Assembly: GCA_003667245.1 (NCBI GenBank)
Contig: RCNN01000004.1
Coordinates: forward strand, 1-42,724
DNA from: Heterostelium multicystogenum
Taxonomy: Eukaryota; Evosea; Eumycetozoa; Acytosteliales; Acytosteliaceae
Length of the DNA stretch: 42,724 nucleotides
Reading direction: 5' to 3'
The position numbers and the translations under genes were made by a program. Position 1 is the stretch's first letter. Each line of letters begins with the position of its first letter. Below are positions 1-9,341 of this stretch, in pieces. The notes beneath the pieces are model-generated. The model had not been told where the DNA came from. It did not search any database and saw only the letters and a list, made by a program, of their open reading frames with translations.

Positions 1-3000
1 CTTCGGCAAGCGTGCGAACACGGCCTTGTCAATTCAGTTCCGGCCATACCGCCGAGCCGCCGACTGCAAGCACGGCCGCCAGTTGCGTCAGCAGGTCGCC
101 TTCCACTTCCGCCAGGCACAACACGTGCTCGCGGGGCAGGATGGCATAGCTGTTTGCGCTCGCCGGTCGGGCCGGCCAGTTGGCGGGTGATACCGCTTTG
201 GGATTGCGCGGCGAACTGCACGCACAGGGCGCTACAAGTCGCTCAGCTTGTTGCTGTCGGCCCAGGCTTTCAGGGCGGGTCAGCGGCTTGCTCATGGCAT
301 CCCGCAGGCGAACATCCGGTGCGGCCAGTGCATCACCACGGACGAAGGATTGCTCGATGGCGTCCGTAGGACGGGTCGACAGCAGACGGTACAGATACAG
401 CGGGCCGCCAGCTTTCGGGCCAGTGCCCGACAAGCCTTCGCCACCGAACGGCTGCACACCGACCACGGCACCCACGATGTTGCGGTTAACGTAGACGTTA
501 CCGGCATGGACGTTGTCGATCACCTTGGCGATTGGTCTCGTCGATGCGGGTGTGCACGCCAGGGTCAGGCCATAGCCGGAGGCATTGATTCTGGCCGATA
601 AGCTGGTCGATCTCTTTGCGCTTGTAGCGCACCACGTGCAGCACCGGGCCGAAGATCTCCCGTTGCAGTTCGTCGAAGCTTTCCAGTTCGATCAGGGTTG
701 GCATCACGAAGGTGCCGCGCTTGATCTCTTCGCTATCGGCAATGGCGACCTGGTAAACGTTGCGGCCTTTGTCGCGCATGGCCTGGATATGTTTCTCGAT
801 GCCAGCCTTGGCTTCGGCGTCGATCACCGGGCCGATATCCACCGACAGGCGCTCCGGGTTGCCGAGGCGGCATTCAGCCATGGCACCTTTAAGCATTTCG
901 ATGACGCGGTCAGCGGAATCTTCCTGCAAGCACAGTACGCGCAGGGCCGAGCAACGTTGGCCGGCACTGTCGAAGGCCGACGACACTACGTCGATCACCA
1001 CTTGTTCGGTGAGTGCCGAGGAGTCGACGATCATTGCGTTCTGGCCACCGGTTTTCGGCGATCAGCGGAATCGGACGACCCTGTGCATCCAGGCGGCCGG
1101 CGACACTGCGTTGCAGCAAGCGCGCAACCTCGGTGGAACCGGTGAACATCACGCCCTTGACGCGATCATCACCCACCAGACGCGCACCGACGGTTTCGCC
1201 TGGCCCGGCAGCAGTTGCAGCACGCCTTCCGGAATCCCGGCTTCCAGCAGCAGGCGCACGGCTTGTGCGGCCACCAGCGGTGTTTGCTCGGCAGGCTTGG
1301 CCAGTACCGGGTTGCCGGCGGCCAGTGCAGCGGCGACCTGCCCACTGAAGATCGCCAGCGGAAGTTCCACGGGCTGATGCACACCACCGGACCCAGCGGG
1401 CGGTGAGCGTCGTTGGTGAAATCGTTGCGAGCCTGCACCGCGTAGTAACGCAGGAAGTCCACGGCTTCACGCACTTCGGCGATGGCGTTGGCGAAGGTCT
1501 TGCCGGCTTCGCGGGCCAGCAGGCCCATCAGCGGCTGGATCTCGCCTTCCATCAAATCGGCGGCACGTTCCAGGATCGCGGCGCGTTCGGCGGGCGGGGT
1601 GGCCTGCCAGATTGGCGCAGCGTTCAGGGCACACTGGATGGCGTTGTCGACGTCTTCGACAGTTGCTTCCTGTACGTGGCCGACCACGTCACGCAGGTCA
1701 GAGGGGTTCAGCACCGGCACAGCGGCTTCATTGCTGGAAGCGCAACCGAGCATCGGCGCGGCTTTCCAGTTGTTATGCGCGGTAGCCAGCAAGGCGCAGG
1801 ACAGCGACGCCAGGCGGTGTTCGTTGGCCAGGTCGATACCGGCGGAGTTGGCGCGCTCGGCACCATACAGGTCACGCGGCAGCGGGATACGCGGGTGCGG
1901 CAGGCCGAAGCCGCCTTCCAGCGTCGCCATCTGCTCGATGCTGGCCACTGGATCGGCCACCAGCTCCTGGATTCGAGATGGATTGGTCGGCAATACGGTT
2001 GACGAATGAGGTGTTGGCGCCGTTTTCCAGCAGGCGACGCACCAGGTAAGCCAGCAGTGTTTCGTGGGTGCCGACGGGTGCGTACACGCGGCACGGACGG
2101 TTCAGCTTGCCTTCGGAGACCTTGCCTACAACCTGCTCGTAAAGCGGCTCACCCATGCCGTGCAGGCATTGGAACTCGTACTGGCCGGGGTAATAGTTCT
2201 GACCGGCGATGTGGTAGATCGCCGACAGGGTGTGGGCGTTGTGGGTAGCGAACTGCGGGTAGATAACTTCCGGTACCGAAAGCAGTTTGCGTGCGCAGGC
2301 AATGTAGGAAACGTCGGTGTACACCTTGCGGGTGTACACCGGATAGCCTTCCAGGCCTTCGACCTGGGCGCGCTTGATTTCGCTGTCCCAGTACGCGCCT
2401 TTTACCAGGCGGATCATCAGGCGGTGGCGGCTGCGGCGTGCCAGGTCGATCACGTAGTCGATCACATACGGGCAACGCTTCTGGTAAGCCTGGATCACGA
2501 AAACCGATACCGTTCCAGCCCGTCAGTTGCGGCTCGAAGCACAGTCGTTCCAGCAGGTCGAGGGACAGCTCCAGGCGATCGGCTTCTTCGGCGTCGATGT
2601 TCAAACCGATATCGTATTGCTTGGCCAGCAGGGTCAGCGACAGCAGGCGTGGGTACAACTCGTCCATCACGCGCTCGTACTGCGCACGGCTGTAACGCGG
2701 GTGCAGGGCCGAGAGCTTGATGGAAATGCCCGGGCCTTCATAAATCCCGCGACCGTGGGACGCCTTGCCGATCGAGTGGATGGCTTGTTCGTACGAGGCC
2801 AAGGTATTTCTGGGCGTCGTGTTCGGTAAGTGCGGCTTCACCGAGCATGTCGTAGGAATAGCGGAAGCCCTTGGCTTCGAACTTGCTCGCATTGGCCAGG
2901 GCTTCGGCGATGGTTTCGCCGGTGACGAACTGCTCGCCCATCAGGCGCATGGCCATGTCGACGCCCTTGCGGATCATCGGCTCGCCGCTCTTGCCGATGA

Positions 3001-3698
3001 TGCGGCTCAGGGATGAGGTCAGGCCGGCTTCGTTGTGGGTCGCGACCAGTTTGCCGGTCAGCAACAGGCCCCAGGTGGCGGCGTTGACGAACAGCGACGG
3101 GCTGTTGCCCAGGTGCGGGTGCCAGTTGCCGGTGCTGATCTTGTCGCGGATCAGTGCGTCGCGGGGTGCCCTTGTCCGGGATGCGCAGCAGCGCTTCGGC
3201 GAGGCACATCAGCGCTACGCCTTCCTGGGACGACAGGGAAAATTCTTGCAGCAGGCCCTGGACGATGCCTGCACGGCCGCCGGCGCTTTTCTGATTGCGC
3301 AGTTTCTCGGCGATCGAAGAGGCGAGCTTGTTGGTGGCCTCGGCCATTGCCGCGGGCAAGCGAGCCTGCTCGATCAGCATCGGCACCACTTCCGGCTCCG
3401 GGCGACGGTAGGCGGCGGTGATCGAGGCGCGCAGTACGGATTGCGGCAGGATGCTTTCGGCAAATTCCAGGAAGCACTGGTGGGCGTGGTCGGTCTGGAC
3501 CTCGCCGGCTTCTTCCGCGTCCTTGCTGCCCAGGCCGTTGAGCTCGGCCAGGGTTGCACCACCCTCGAGTTTCTCCAGGTAATTGAAAATCGCCTGCTTG
3601 ATCAGCCAGTGCGGCGTGCGATCAATGGAGGTCGCGGCCGCCTTCAGGCGCTCGCGGGTCGGGTCGTCAAGTTTGACCCCAAGGGTGGTCGTAGCCAT
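1..3698 (-). CDS. putA: Bifunctional proline dehydrogenase / P5C dehydrogenase and autorepressor PutA (3' end outside window, frameshifted)
   Basis: PutA oxidises proline to glutamate in two steps (FAD proline dehydrogenase, then NAD P5C dehydrogenase) and in this family also represses put transcription. The N-terminus (MATTTLGVKLDDPTRERLK) is the ribbon-helix-helix DNA-binding domain seen in E. coli PutA. Then come the PRODH barrel (RLVKGAYWDSEIK near 2400) and the aldehyde dehydrogenase module, with the catalytic-Cys segment DSAGQRCSALRV near 940. The ATG at 3696-3698 is preceded by GAGG. The reading frame changes near 3165, 2805, 2505, 1975, 1365, 1195, 1040, 580, 530 and 35, but family sequence continues across each change, so I treat these as indel errors rather than a real pseudogene. 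The gene continues past base 1. It is divergent from putP; the shared intergenic region carries repeated TGCAAC elements. Identity is certain; integrity is not. Confidence 0.95.
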
Positions 3699-3768
3699 CT
3701 TTTTATCCTCATGGGTGCCACTACTGCGTGGCATCAGCTGGCGGCAAGATTAGCTTTGCGCCGAGAGA

Positions 3769-3787
3769 GGTGCAACCGGGTGCAACC
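3769..3787. promoter_or_regulatory. Tandem PutA operator-like elements (putA-proximal)
   Basis: Two copies of GGTGCAACC lie at 3769-3777 and 3779-3787, separated by one base, about 70 bp upstream of the putA start. The complement contains GTTGCA, the core recognised by the ribbon-helix-helix domain of E. coli PutA. The RHH domain of this PutA is nearly identical in its first strand, so the same specificity is expected. The operator role is inferred from motif and position. Confidence 0.6.
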
Positions 3788-3886
3788 CTTTTTTATCCAT
3801 GAATTTTTTGATGCTGATCGGGAAAAATTATCGCCGCAGCCGAATCGGCTGCGCCTTGGTGCATTTGCTTATGACTTTGGCTGCTC

Positions 3887-3918
3887 TTGCTCCGAAAGGA
3901 GCAAAAACACGGTGTTTT
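3887..3918. repeat. Hairpin and AT-rich palindrome in the putA-putP intergenic region
   Basis: TTGCTCC (3887-3893) and GGAGCAA (3898-3904) form a 7-bp hairpin with a GAAA loop. It is followed directly by the palindrome AAAACAC-G-GTGTTTT (3904-3918). Neither is followed by a T-run, so a terminator is unlikely. The palindrome could bind a second regulator of the put genes, but I recognise no specific family. The rest of the 458-base putA-putP gap holds only the TGCAAC elements listed separately. Confidence 0.4.
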
Positions 3919-3934
3919 CCACAAAAAACATCGA

Positions 3935-3967
3935 GGTGCAACTTATTCTCAAGAAACTGGTTGCACC
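3935..3967. promoter_or_regulatory. Pair of inverted PutA operator-like elements
   Basis: GGTGCAAC at 3935-3942 and GGTTGCACC at 3959-3967 lie in opposite orientation with 16 bases between them. They are in the centre of the putA-putP intergenic region, suited to repression of both divergent promoters by DNA-bound PutA dimers. A weaker relative, GGTGCAT, lies at 3858-3864. Confidence 0.6.
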
Positions 3968-4000
3968 TTATTTGCTTTGTTGAATAGCATTCGCGCCCAA

Positions 4001-4009
4001 GGTGCAACC
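4001..4009. promoter_or_regulatory. PutA operator-like element (putP-proximal)
   Basis: GGTGCAACC at 4001-4009, about 150 bp before the putP start, is the fifth clear copy of the motif in this intergenic region and the nearest to putP. Confidence 0.55.
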
Positions 4010-4156
4010 TCTTACTGACGGTTCATCGGCTGATGGCTTTCCTGGGGAAACGTCAGTCATAAATGCGCGGCGCCAGGCTTCGTCTATCCAATAGCAAAGT
4101 GGATGGCCGTCCGGACAGACCGCCGCTACATAAAAACAAAGCCAGGGCGTAACTCA

Positions 4157-5643
4157 ATGAGCGTAAGTAATCCTACCCTGATCACATTTGTGATCTATAT
4201 CGCTGCCATGGTGCTGATCGGCTTCATGGCCTATCGCTCCCACCAACAACCTTTCCGACTACATCCTCGGCGGTCGCAGCCTCGGCAGCGTGGTTACCGC
4301 GCTTTCGGCCGGTGCCTCGGACATGAGCGGCTGGTTGCTGATGGGCTTGCCCGGCGCGATCTACATGTCTGGCCTGTCGGAAAGCTGGATCGCCATCGGC
4401 CTGATCGTCGGTGCCTACCTGAACTGGCTGTTTGTAGCCGGCCGCCTGCGGGTGCAGACCGAGCACAACGGCGACGCCCTGACCCTGCCGGATTACTTCT
4501 CCAGCCGTTTCGAAGATAAAAGCGGCCTGCTGCGAATCATCTCTGCGGTGGTGATCCTGGTGTTCTTCACCATCTACTGTGCTTCCGGCATCGTGGCTGG
4601 CGCCCGTCTGTTTGAAAGCACCTTCGGCATGTCCTACGAGACCGCGCTGTGGGCCGGTGCTGCCGCAACCATTGCCTACACCTTCGTCGGTGGTTTCCTG
4701 GCCGTGAGCTGGACCGACACCGTGCAAGCCACGCTGATGATCTTCGCCTTGTTGCTGACCCCGATCATCGTGCTGCTGGCCACCGGTGGCGTCGACACCA
4801 CCTTCCTGGCGATCGAAGCGCAGAACCCTGACAACTTCAACATGCTGAAAAACACCACCTTCATCGGCATCATTTCGCTGATGGGCTGGGGCTTGGGTTA
4901 CTTCGGCCAGCCGCACATCCTCGCGCGTTTCATGGCGGCGGATTCGGTGAAATCGATTGCCAATGCCCGTCGCATCTCCATGACCTGGATGATCCTGTGC
5001 CTGGGCGGCACCGTGGCGGTGGGCTTCTTCGGTATCGCCTACTTCTCGGCGCACCCGGAAGTCGCCGGTCCCGTGACCGAGAACCACGAGCGTGTGTTCA
5101 TCGAGTTGGCCAAGCTGCTCTTCAAACCCATGGATTGCCGGTGTGCTGCTGTCGGCCATCCTGGCGGCGGTAATGAGCACCCTGAGCTGCCAGTTGCTGG
5201 TGTGCTCCAGTGCCCTCACCGAAGACTTCTACAAAACCTTCCTGCGTAAAAACGCCTCCCAGGTCGAGCTGGTATGGGTCGGTCGCGCCATGGTGCTGTT
5301 GGTGGCGCTGATTGCCATCGCCATGGCCGCCAACCCGGAAAAACCGCGTACTGGGCCTGGTGAGCTACGCCTGGGCCGGTTTCGGTGCTGCGTTCGGTCC
5401 TGTGGTACTGATCTCCGTACTGTGGAAAGGCATGACGCGTAATGGCGCATTTGCCGGCATCCTGGTGGGTGCGAAACCGTGATCGTGTGGAAGCACTTCA
5501 GCCTGTTTGGCCTGTACGAAATCATCCCGGGCTTCATCTTCGCCAGCCTGGCGATCTACTTCGTGAGCAAGCTGGGCGCTCCGACGGCTGGCATGCTTCA
5601 GCGGTTTGACGCAGCCGAGGCGGATTACAACCTCAACAAGTAA
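4157..5643 (+). CDS. putP: Sodium/proline symporter PutP (frameshifted)
   Basis: This inner-membrane Na+/proline symporter of the solute:sodium symporter family supplies proline to PutA. The product begins [20 protein letters not shown] and shows the family segments [27 protein letters not shown] and [17 protein letters not shown], with many hydrophobic helices throughout. The span corresponds to about 495 codons, the usual PutP length. Frame changes fall near 4246, 5128, 5345 and 5470; conserved sequence resumes after each, so they look like indel errors. The ATG at 4157 has only a weak upstream AGGG. The gene is divergent from putA behind shared PutA-type operators and ends in a clear intrinsic terminator. 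Confidence 0.95.
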
Positions 5644-5676
5644 TCGGCGGGGGCTTGAAATGCCCGCTGAAGTGAA

Positions 5677-5713
5677 AACGGCCCGCATCTTTTGGATGAC
5701 GGGCCGTTTTTTT
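5677..5713 (+). terminator. Intrinsic terminator of putP
   Basis: AACGGCCC (5677-5684) pairs with GGGCCGTT (5701-5708), followed by an uninterrupted T-run to 5713, about 35 bp after the putP stop. Confidence 0.9.
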
Positions 5714-5844
5714 GCCTTCCAGATCTCGCAGTGTTGTTTTCACAGATTCAGATGATCACTGAAGTAAACGGCCAATTTAAGGGCTCGCCTGGTGGCTGTG
5801 AGCGTTGAATGTGAGGCGGTTTTTTATACTTTGGGAAAAGGGCT

Positions 5845-5878
5845 ACAAACTACCGTCAGCTATCTGACAGTAGTTTGT
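5845..5878. repeat. 15-bp inverted repeat with 4-nt loop, unknown role
   Basis: ACAAACTACCGTCAG (5845-5859) and CTGACAGTAGTTTGT (5864-5878) are complementary at 14 of 15 positions around a CTAT loop. The element lies between the putP terminator and the 3' end of the DUF2165 gene, with no T-run on either side. A TATACT hexamer lies about 20 bases upstream on the plus strand. It could be an operator, a small-RNA hairpin or a weak terminator for the DUF2165 gene; I cannot choose. A 60-codon ORF (5792-5974) runs through it but overlaps the DUF2165 gene and resembles nothing I know. Confidence 0.6.
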
Positions 5879-5913
5879 GAAAGGGCATCCACCGATTTTG
5901 AATTCGTGGTTTT

Positions 5914-6412
5914 TCAGTCGTGGTCAGTGTCCGGCTGGTTGAGAAAAATCAGCACACCCAGGATCGCCATATAGAACTTGAACGCCGCTTCCTGGCCGTT
6001 CCACTGATGGGATTGCCACATCCAGGAACCACTCGCCGCCGATCACCATAAAGCCGAAGAACCACACCACGAAACCCAGGGTCAGCCCGACGATTTGCGC
6101 TTTTTCTTGGCGCGATTGAAGTCGATACCTGTGGCACGACGAGCCCGCCACAAGGCCAGTGCTCCACGCGCCAGCAGCACGGCCGTCAGGGCTTCACCGG
6201 CGATGATCAGCCAATATGCACCGTGCCACAGCCATGGGGTGGTGATGGCGCGATACATCGCGGGCGTTGCCGGGGAAGGTGGTGTCCATGCTCAGCACAT
6301 GTTTGACGAAGGCAAAGTTGGAGCCGTAGTCGGTGATGTTGCTGAAGGCCACGAGTGTGGCGAAGGCTGCCAGGGCAAGGGTCAGGACGATTTTTGCGTA
6401 GCGGGTGGCCAT
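5914..6412 (-). CDS. DUF2165 family small integral membrane protein (frameshifted)
   Basis: The predicted product is about 165 residues and hydrophobic. It starts MATRYAKIVLTLALAAFATL, followed by SNITDYGSNFAFVKHVLSMD, which is typical of the DUF2165 family of small multi-helix inner-membrane proteins of unknown function. Later helices include IVGLTLGFVVWFFGFMVIGG, and the reconstructed end (GVLIFLNQPD) stops at 5914-5916. The ATG at 6412 has GGAAA about 6 bases upstream. Two frame changes, near 6265 and 6000, break the frame. It lies alone between putP and the VgrG islet, with no operon partner. No function can be assigned beyond the family. Confidence 0.8.
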
Positions 6413-6517
6413 GTTTTTTCCATTGTCATGGGGCGACGGGGACGAATACGCTAGCACGCTGGTGGTAGGGCTTCGATGCCTGATACATGAAGATTAAAGC
6501 GCCTGCGATGTAGGGAT

Positions 6518-6583
6518 TTACTGATTTGCCTGCAGCGCACTCAGCTCGGCAAACAGCTGGTGCAGAATCGGCCACCCACTACT
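6518..6583 (-). pseudogene. Possible C-terminal gene remnant at the edge of the VgrG islet
   Basis: On the reverse strand a short frame reads SGWPILHQLFAELSALQANQ and then stops (TAA at 6518-6520). It looks like the amphipathic C-terminus of a protein, but the frame has no recognisable continuation upstream, where vgrG begins on the other strand. It may be the stump of a gene cut when the vgrG islet arrived, or chance. No family is recognised. Confidence 0.2.
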
Positions 6584-6600
6584 CGCAAGAGAAACACCGG

Positions 6601-8633
6601 ATGTTCGCTCCTGCCAATCAAAGTGCCTTTAGCCTGACCCTCGACGGTGTGCCCAGTGATCTCAAGGTACGTGAGTTTACGGGCGATGAATTCGTCAGCC
6701 TGCCCTATCGTTTTGACCTTGAACTGGTCAGCGAGCAACCCGACCTTGACCTGGAAAGCTTGATGCATCGCCAGGCGTTCCTGGGGTTTGATGCGCATGG
6801 CCATGGTATTCATGGCCAAGTTTATCGGGTGGCGCAAGGCGACTCGGGCAAGCGCCTGACGCGTTATCAGATCACGCTGGTTCCGCGGTTGGCTTATCTT
6901 GAGCACAGCGCTCACCAGCGAATTTTCCAGAACCGGACGGTGCCGCAGATCATTGCACTGGTGCTGGAAGGGCAGGGTATCCAGGCGGATGCCTTCTCGT
7001 TTCAACTGAGCGGGGTGTACCCCGAGCGTGAGTACTGCGTTCAGTTTGGCGAAACCGATCTGGCGTTCATCCAGCGCTTGTGCGCCGAGTCGGGCATTCA
7101 CTACCACTTCCAGCATCACCCCGAGCGCCACCTTTTGGTGTTCGGCGATGACCAGAGCGTGTTCGCCCAGCCTGAGCAAGCCACTCAATACGCGGCGGGT
7201 TCGGGGATGGTGCCGACACGCCGGTGATCAAGCGTTTTACCCTGCGGTTGAAGACCCGTACCACCGATGTGAATCTGCGGGACTACGACTTCAGAAAGCC
7301 ACGTCTGAGCTTGGAAAGCACGGTGTCCGGCGGCCAGCGTCCCATGCTGGAGGAACAGTGTTATCCCGGGAATTTTACGGATCGCGCTCATGGTAAATAC
7401 CTGGCGCAACGTAGGTTGGAGCGCCATCGCGGTGACTTTCGCCAGGCCAGTGGCCATAGCGACCAGCCGTCCCTGGTCAGCGGGCAGTTCCTGAGGATGG
7501 AAGGGCATCCTCGCCAGGAATGGAATGATTTGTGGCTGGTCACCCAGGTGACGCATGCAGGGCGCCAGCCTCAGGTGCTGGAGGAGTCGGCCATCGACGC
7601 CTCAGGTGATGAATCGGCTCAGGGCTACAGCAATCACTTTGTCGTAACGCCATGGGAGGTGCCGTTTCGAACACCGCTGCTGGTATCGCGACCGCCGGTG
7701 TCTGGCTATCAAAACGCCGTGGTTACAGGGCCGGCAGGCAGCGAGATCCATTGTGACGAGTATGGCCGGGTCAAGGTGCAGATGGCCTGGGATCGCGCCG
7801 GGGAGCACGACGAACATTCCAGTTGCTGGCTGCGGGTGGCCAGTGGCTGGGCCCATGAGCACTACGGCTCGGTGTTGATCCCGCGGGTGGGCATGGAGGT
7901 GCTGGTGGGTTTCGTCGACGGCGACGCCGACACGCCGCTGGTGGTCGGTTGCCTGGCCAATGCCGCCACGCCGGTGCCGCTGGACCTGCCAGCCGACAAG
8001 ACCCGCAGCATCTTCCGTAGCCAGACCAGCCCCGGCGGCGGTGGCTACAACGAGCTGCGCATCGAGGACCGCAAGGGTGCCGAGGAAATCTACCTGCGCG
8101 CCCAGCGCAACTGGACCCAGCATGTACTGCACGACCAGCGCGTGCAGGTCGACAACCAGCGCGATGTGATCGTCAAAGGCCTTGATCGTCACGAGCTTCA
8201 GGGCGAAGAACAGCGCACCACCACGGCAACCGCCTGACCGAACTCAAGCAGGACGATCACCTGATGGTCGCGGGCTTCCAGCAGGTTACGTGCCGGGTTG
8301 ACCATTCACATCGGTGCCGGGCAAAACGTCGTTATTGATGGCGGGTGCCAGCGTGACCCTCCAGGCCGGTGGGCAGTGGATCAACGTTTCGGCGGGCGGG
8401 ATTTTCAGCAGCACGCAAATCCAGCTTGGCGGCGCCCCGGCACCGGCGGGAGCACCGCTGACGCCGGGGCTGCAGGAAAGTTGCTGGCGGTAATACCTGC
8501 ACCGTTGAGTGCCGTCCAGGTGTTAAGCCTGAAGCGCAGCGCACCCTTTTGCGAAGAGTGCGAGCGCTGCAGGAATGGCGTGTGCAATACGCCCCTGCAT
8601 CGCAATACATCACTGCCCGCGGGTGCGCCATGA
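6601..8633 (+). CDS. vgrG: Type VI secretion tip protein VgrG (frameshifted)
   Basis: VgrG trimers form the puncturing spike of the type VI secretion apparatus and carry effectors. The N-terminal half has the gp27-like fold signature (FSLTLDGVPSDLKVREFTGDE, then QIIALVLEGQGI and REYCVQFGETDLAFIQRL). The middle carries the gp5/OB segment (GRVKVQMAWDRAGEHDE, SCWLRVASGWA, PRVGMEVLVGFVDGD), followed by a charged beta-helix region. The C-terminus holds four closely spaced cysteines (CEECERCRNGVC near 8550-8590). Frame changes occur near 7215, 8217, 8292, 8343 and 8470; the one near 7215 reads as a lost G in GTGGCC. The ATG at 6601 follows AGAGAAA. The stop overlaps the next start (ATGA at 8630). 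No other T6SS structural gene is nearby, so this is an orphan vgrG. Confidence 0.93.
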
Positions 8634-9341
8634 TTTCTCCCGGGCAGTGGCTTGAGGCTGCGCCGTTGCAGGCGGGCGAGCAGTTGTTTGCGGTGATGAG
8701 CAATGCCAGCGACTGCGAACCGCTCGATGCGTGGCGGCGTACCGACGGGCGTGCACTTAGCCCCATCTGGGCGAGCAGCGAGTATGCAGCGTGGGAGGAG
8801 GTCATGCCCTACGTCGCGGTGGTCGCCGTCGACAGCGCTTTTCTGAAATGGCCGCCGAATGCGAAGGTATCGACTGGGGTTGGCTGGCGGTGTCGTCCTG
8901 TTCCTTGCACACCGTCGTCGAGCATCTGCGCAGCCTGACCAAGGTACTGTTGCCGGAAGGGCGGCGGTGTTCTTTCGCTTCTGGGACGGTGCTTATGTCC
9001 TGCCTGTGTTGCAGGCGCTGGGGCCACAGGCAAAGGAGTTGCTCCCGGTGTTCAGTCGCTACTGGATCAATGGTCGCCAGCATGAGGTAGCGGTTACGGC
9101 GGCGGGAGCGGCAAAGCCCGGCCCATGGTGGCAAGTGCCGCCGCATGTTCTCCAGCGCCTGGGTGAGCAATCGAGCGTTACGCAGGTGGACAACCTGTTG
9201 CAATGGCTGGAAGAACAGCGCCCGGACCTATACAGCGCCTTTGTGCCGGCGACCTTGAAGCACAAGGTCGCCTACTTCGTGCGCCGGCCGGATGTCAGCC
9301 ATCAGGCGCTGGCCGCCTGGCTGGCCTCAGAGCTGGGTTGA
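8630..9341 (+). CDS. DUF4123 domain T6SS effector adaptor/chaperone (frameshifted)
   Basis: DUF4123 proteins (Tap/TEC) are cytoplasmic adaptors that load a specific effector onto the VgrG encoded upstream. The product starts [20 protein letters not shown], contains [20 protein letters not shown] and [20 protein letters not shown] (family core: hydrophobic strands followed by the FRFWD segment), and ends [10 protein letters not shown]; about 236 residues. The start overlaps the vgrG stop by ATGA, implying translational coupling. Frame changes lie near 8850 and 8960. The expected third gene, an effector, is missing: the stop overlaps the 3' end of the convergent metY by about 15 bp. Confidence 0.85.
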
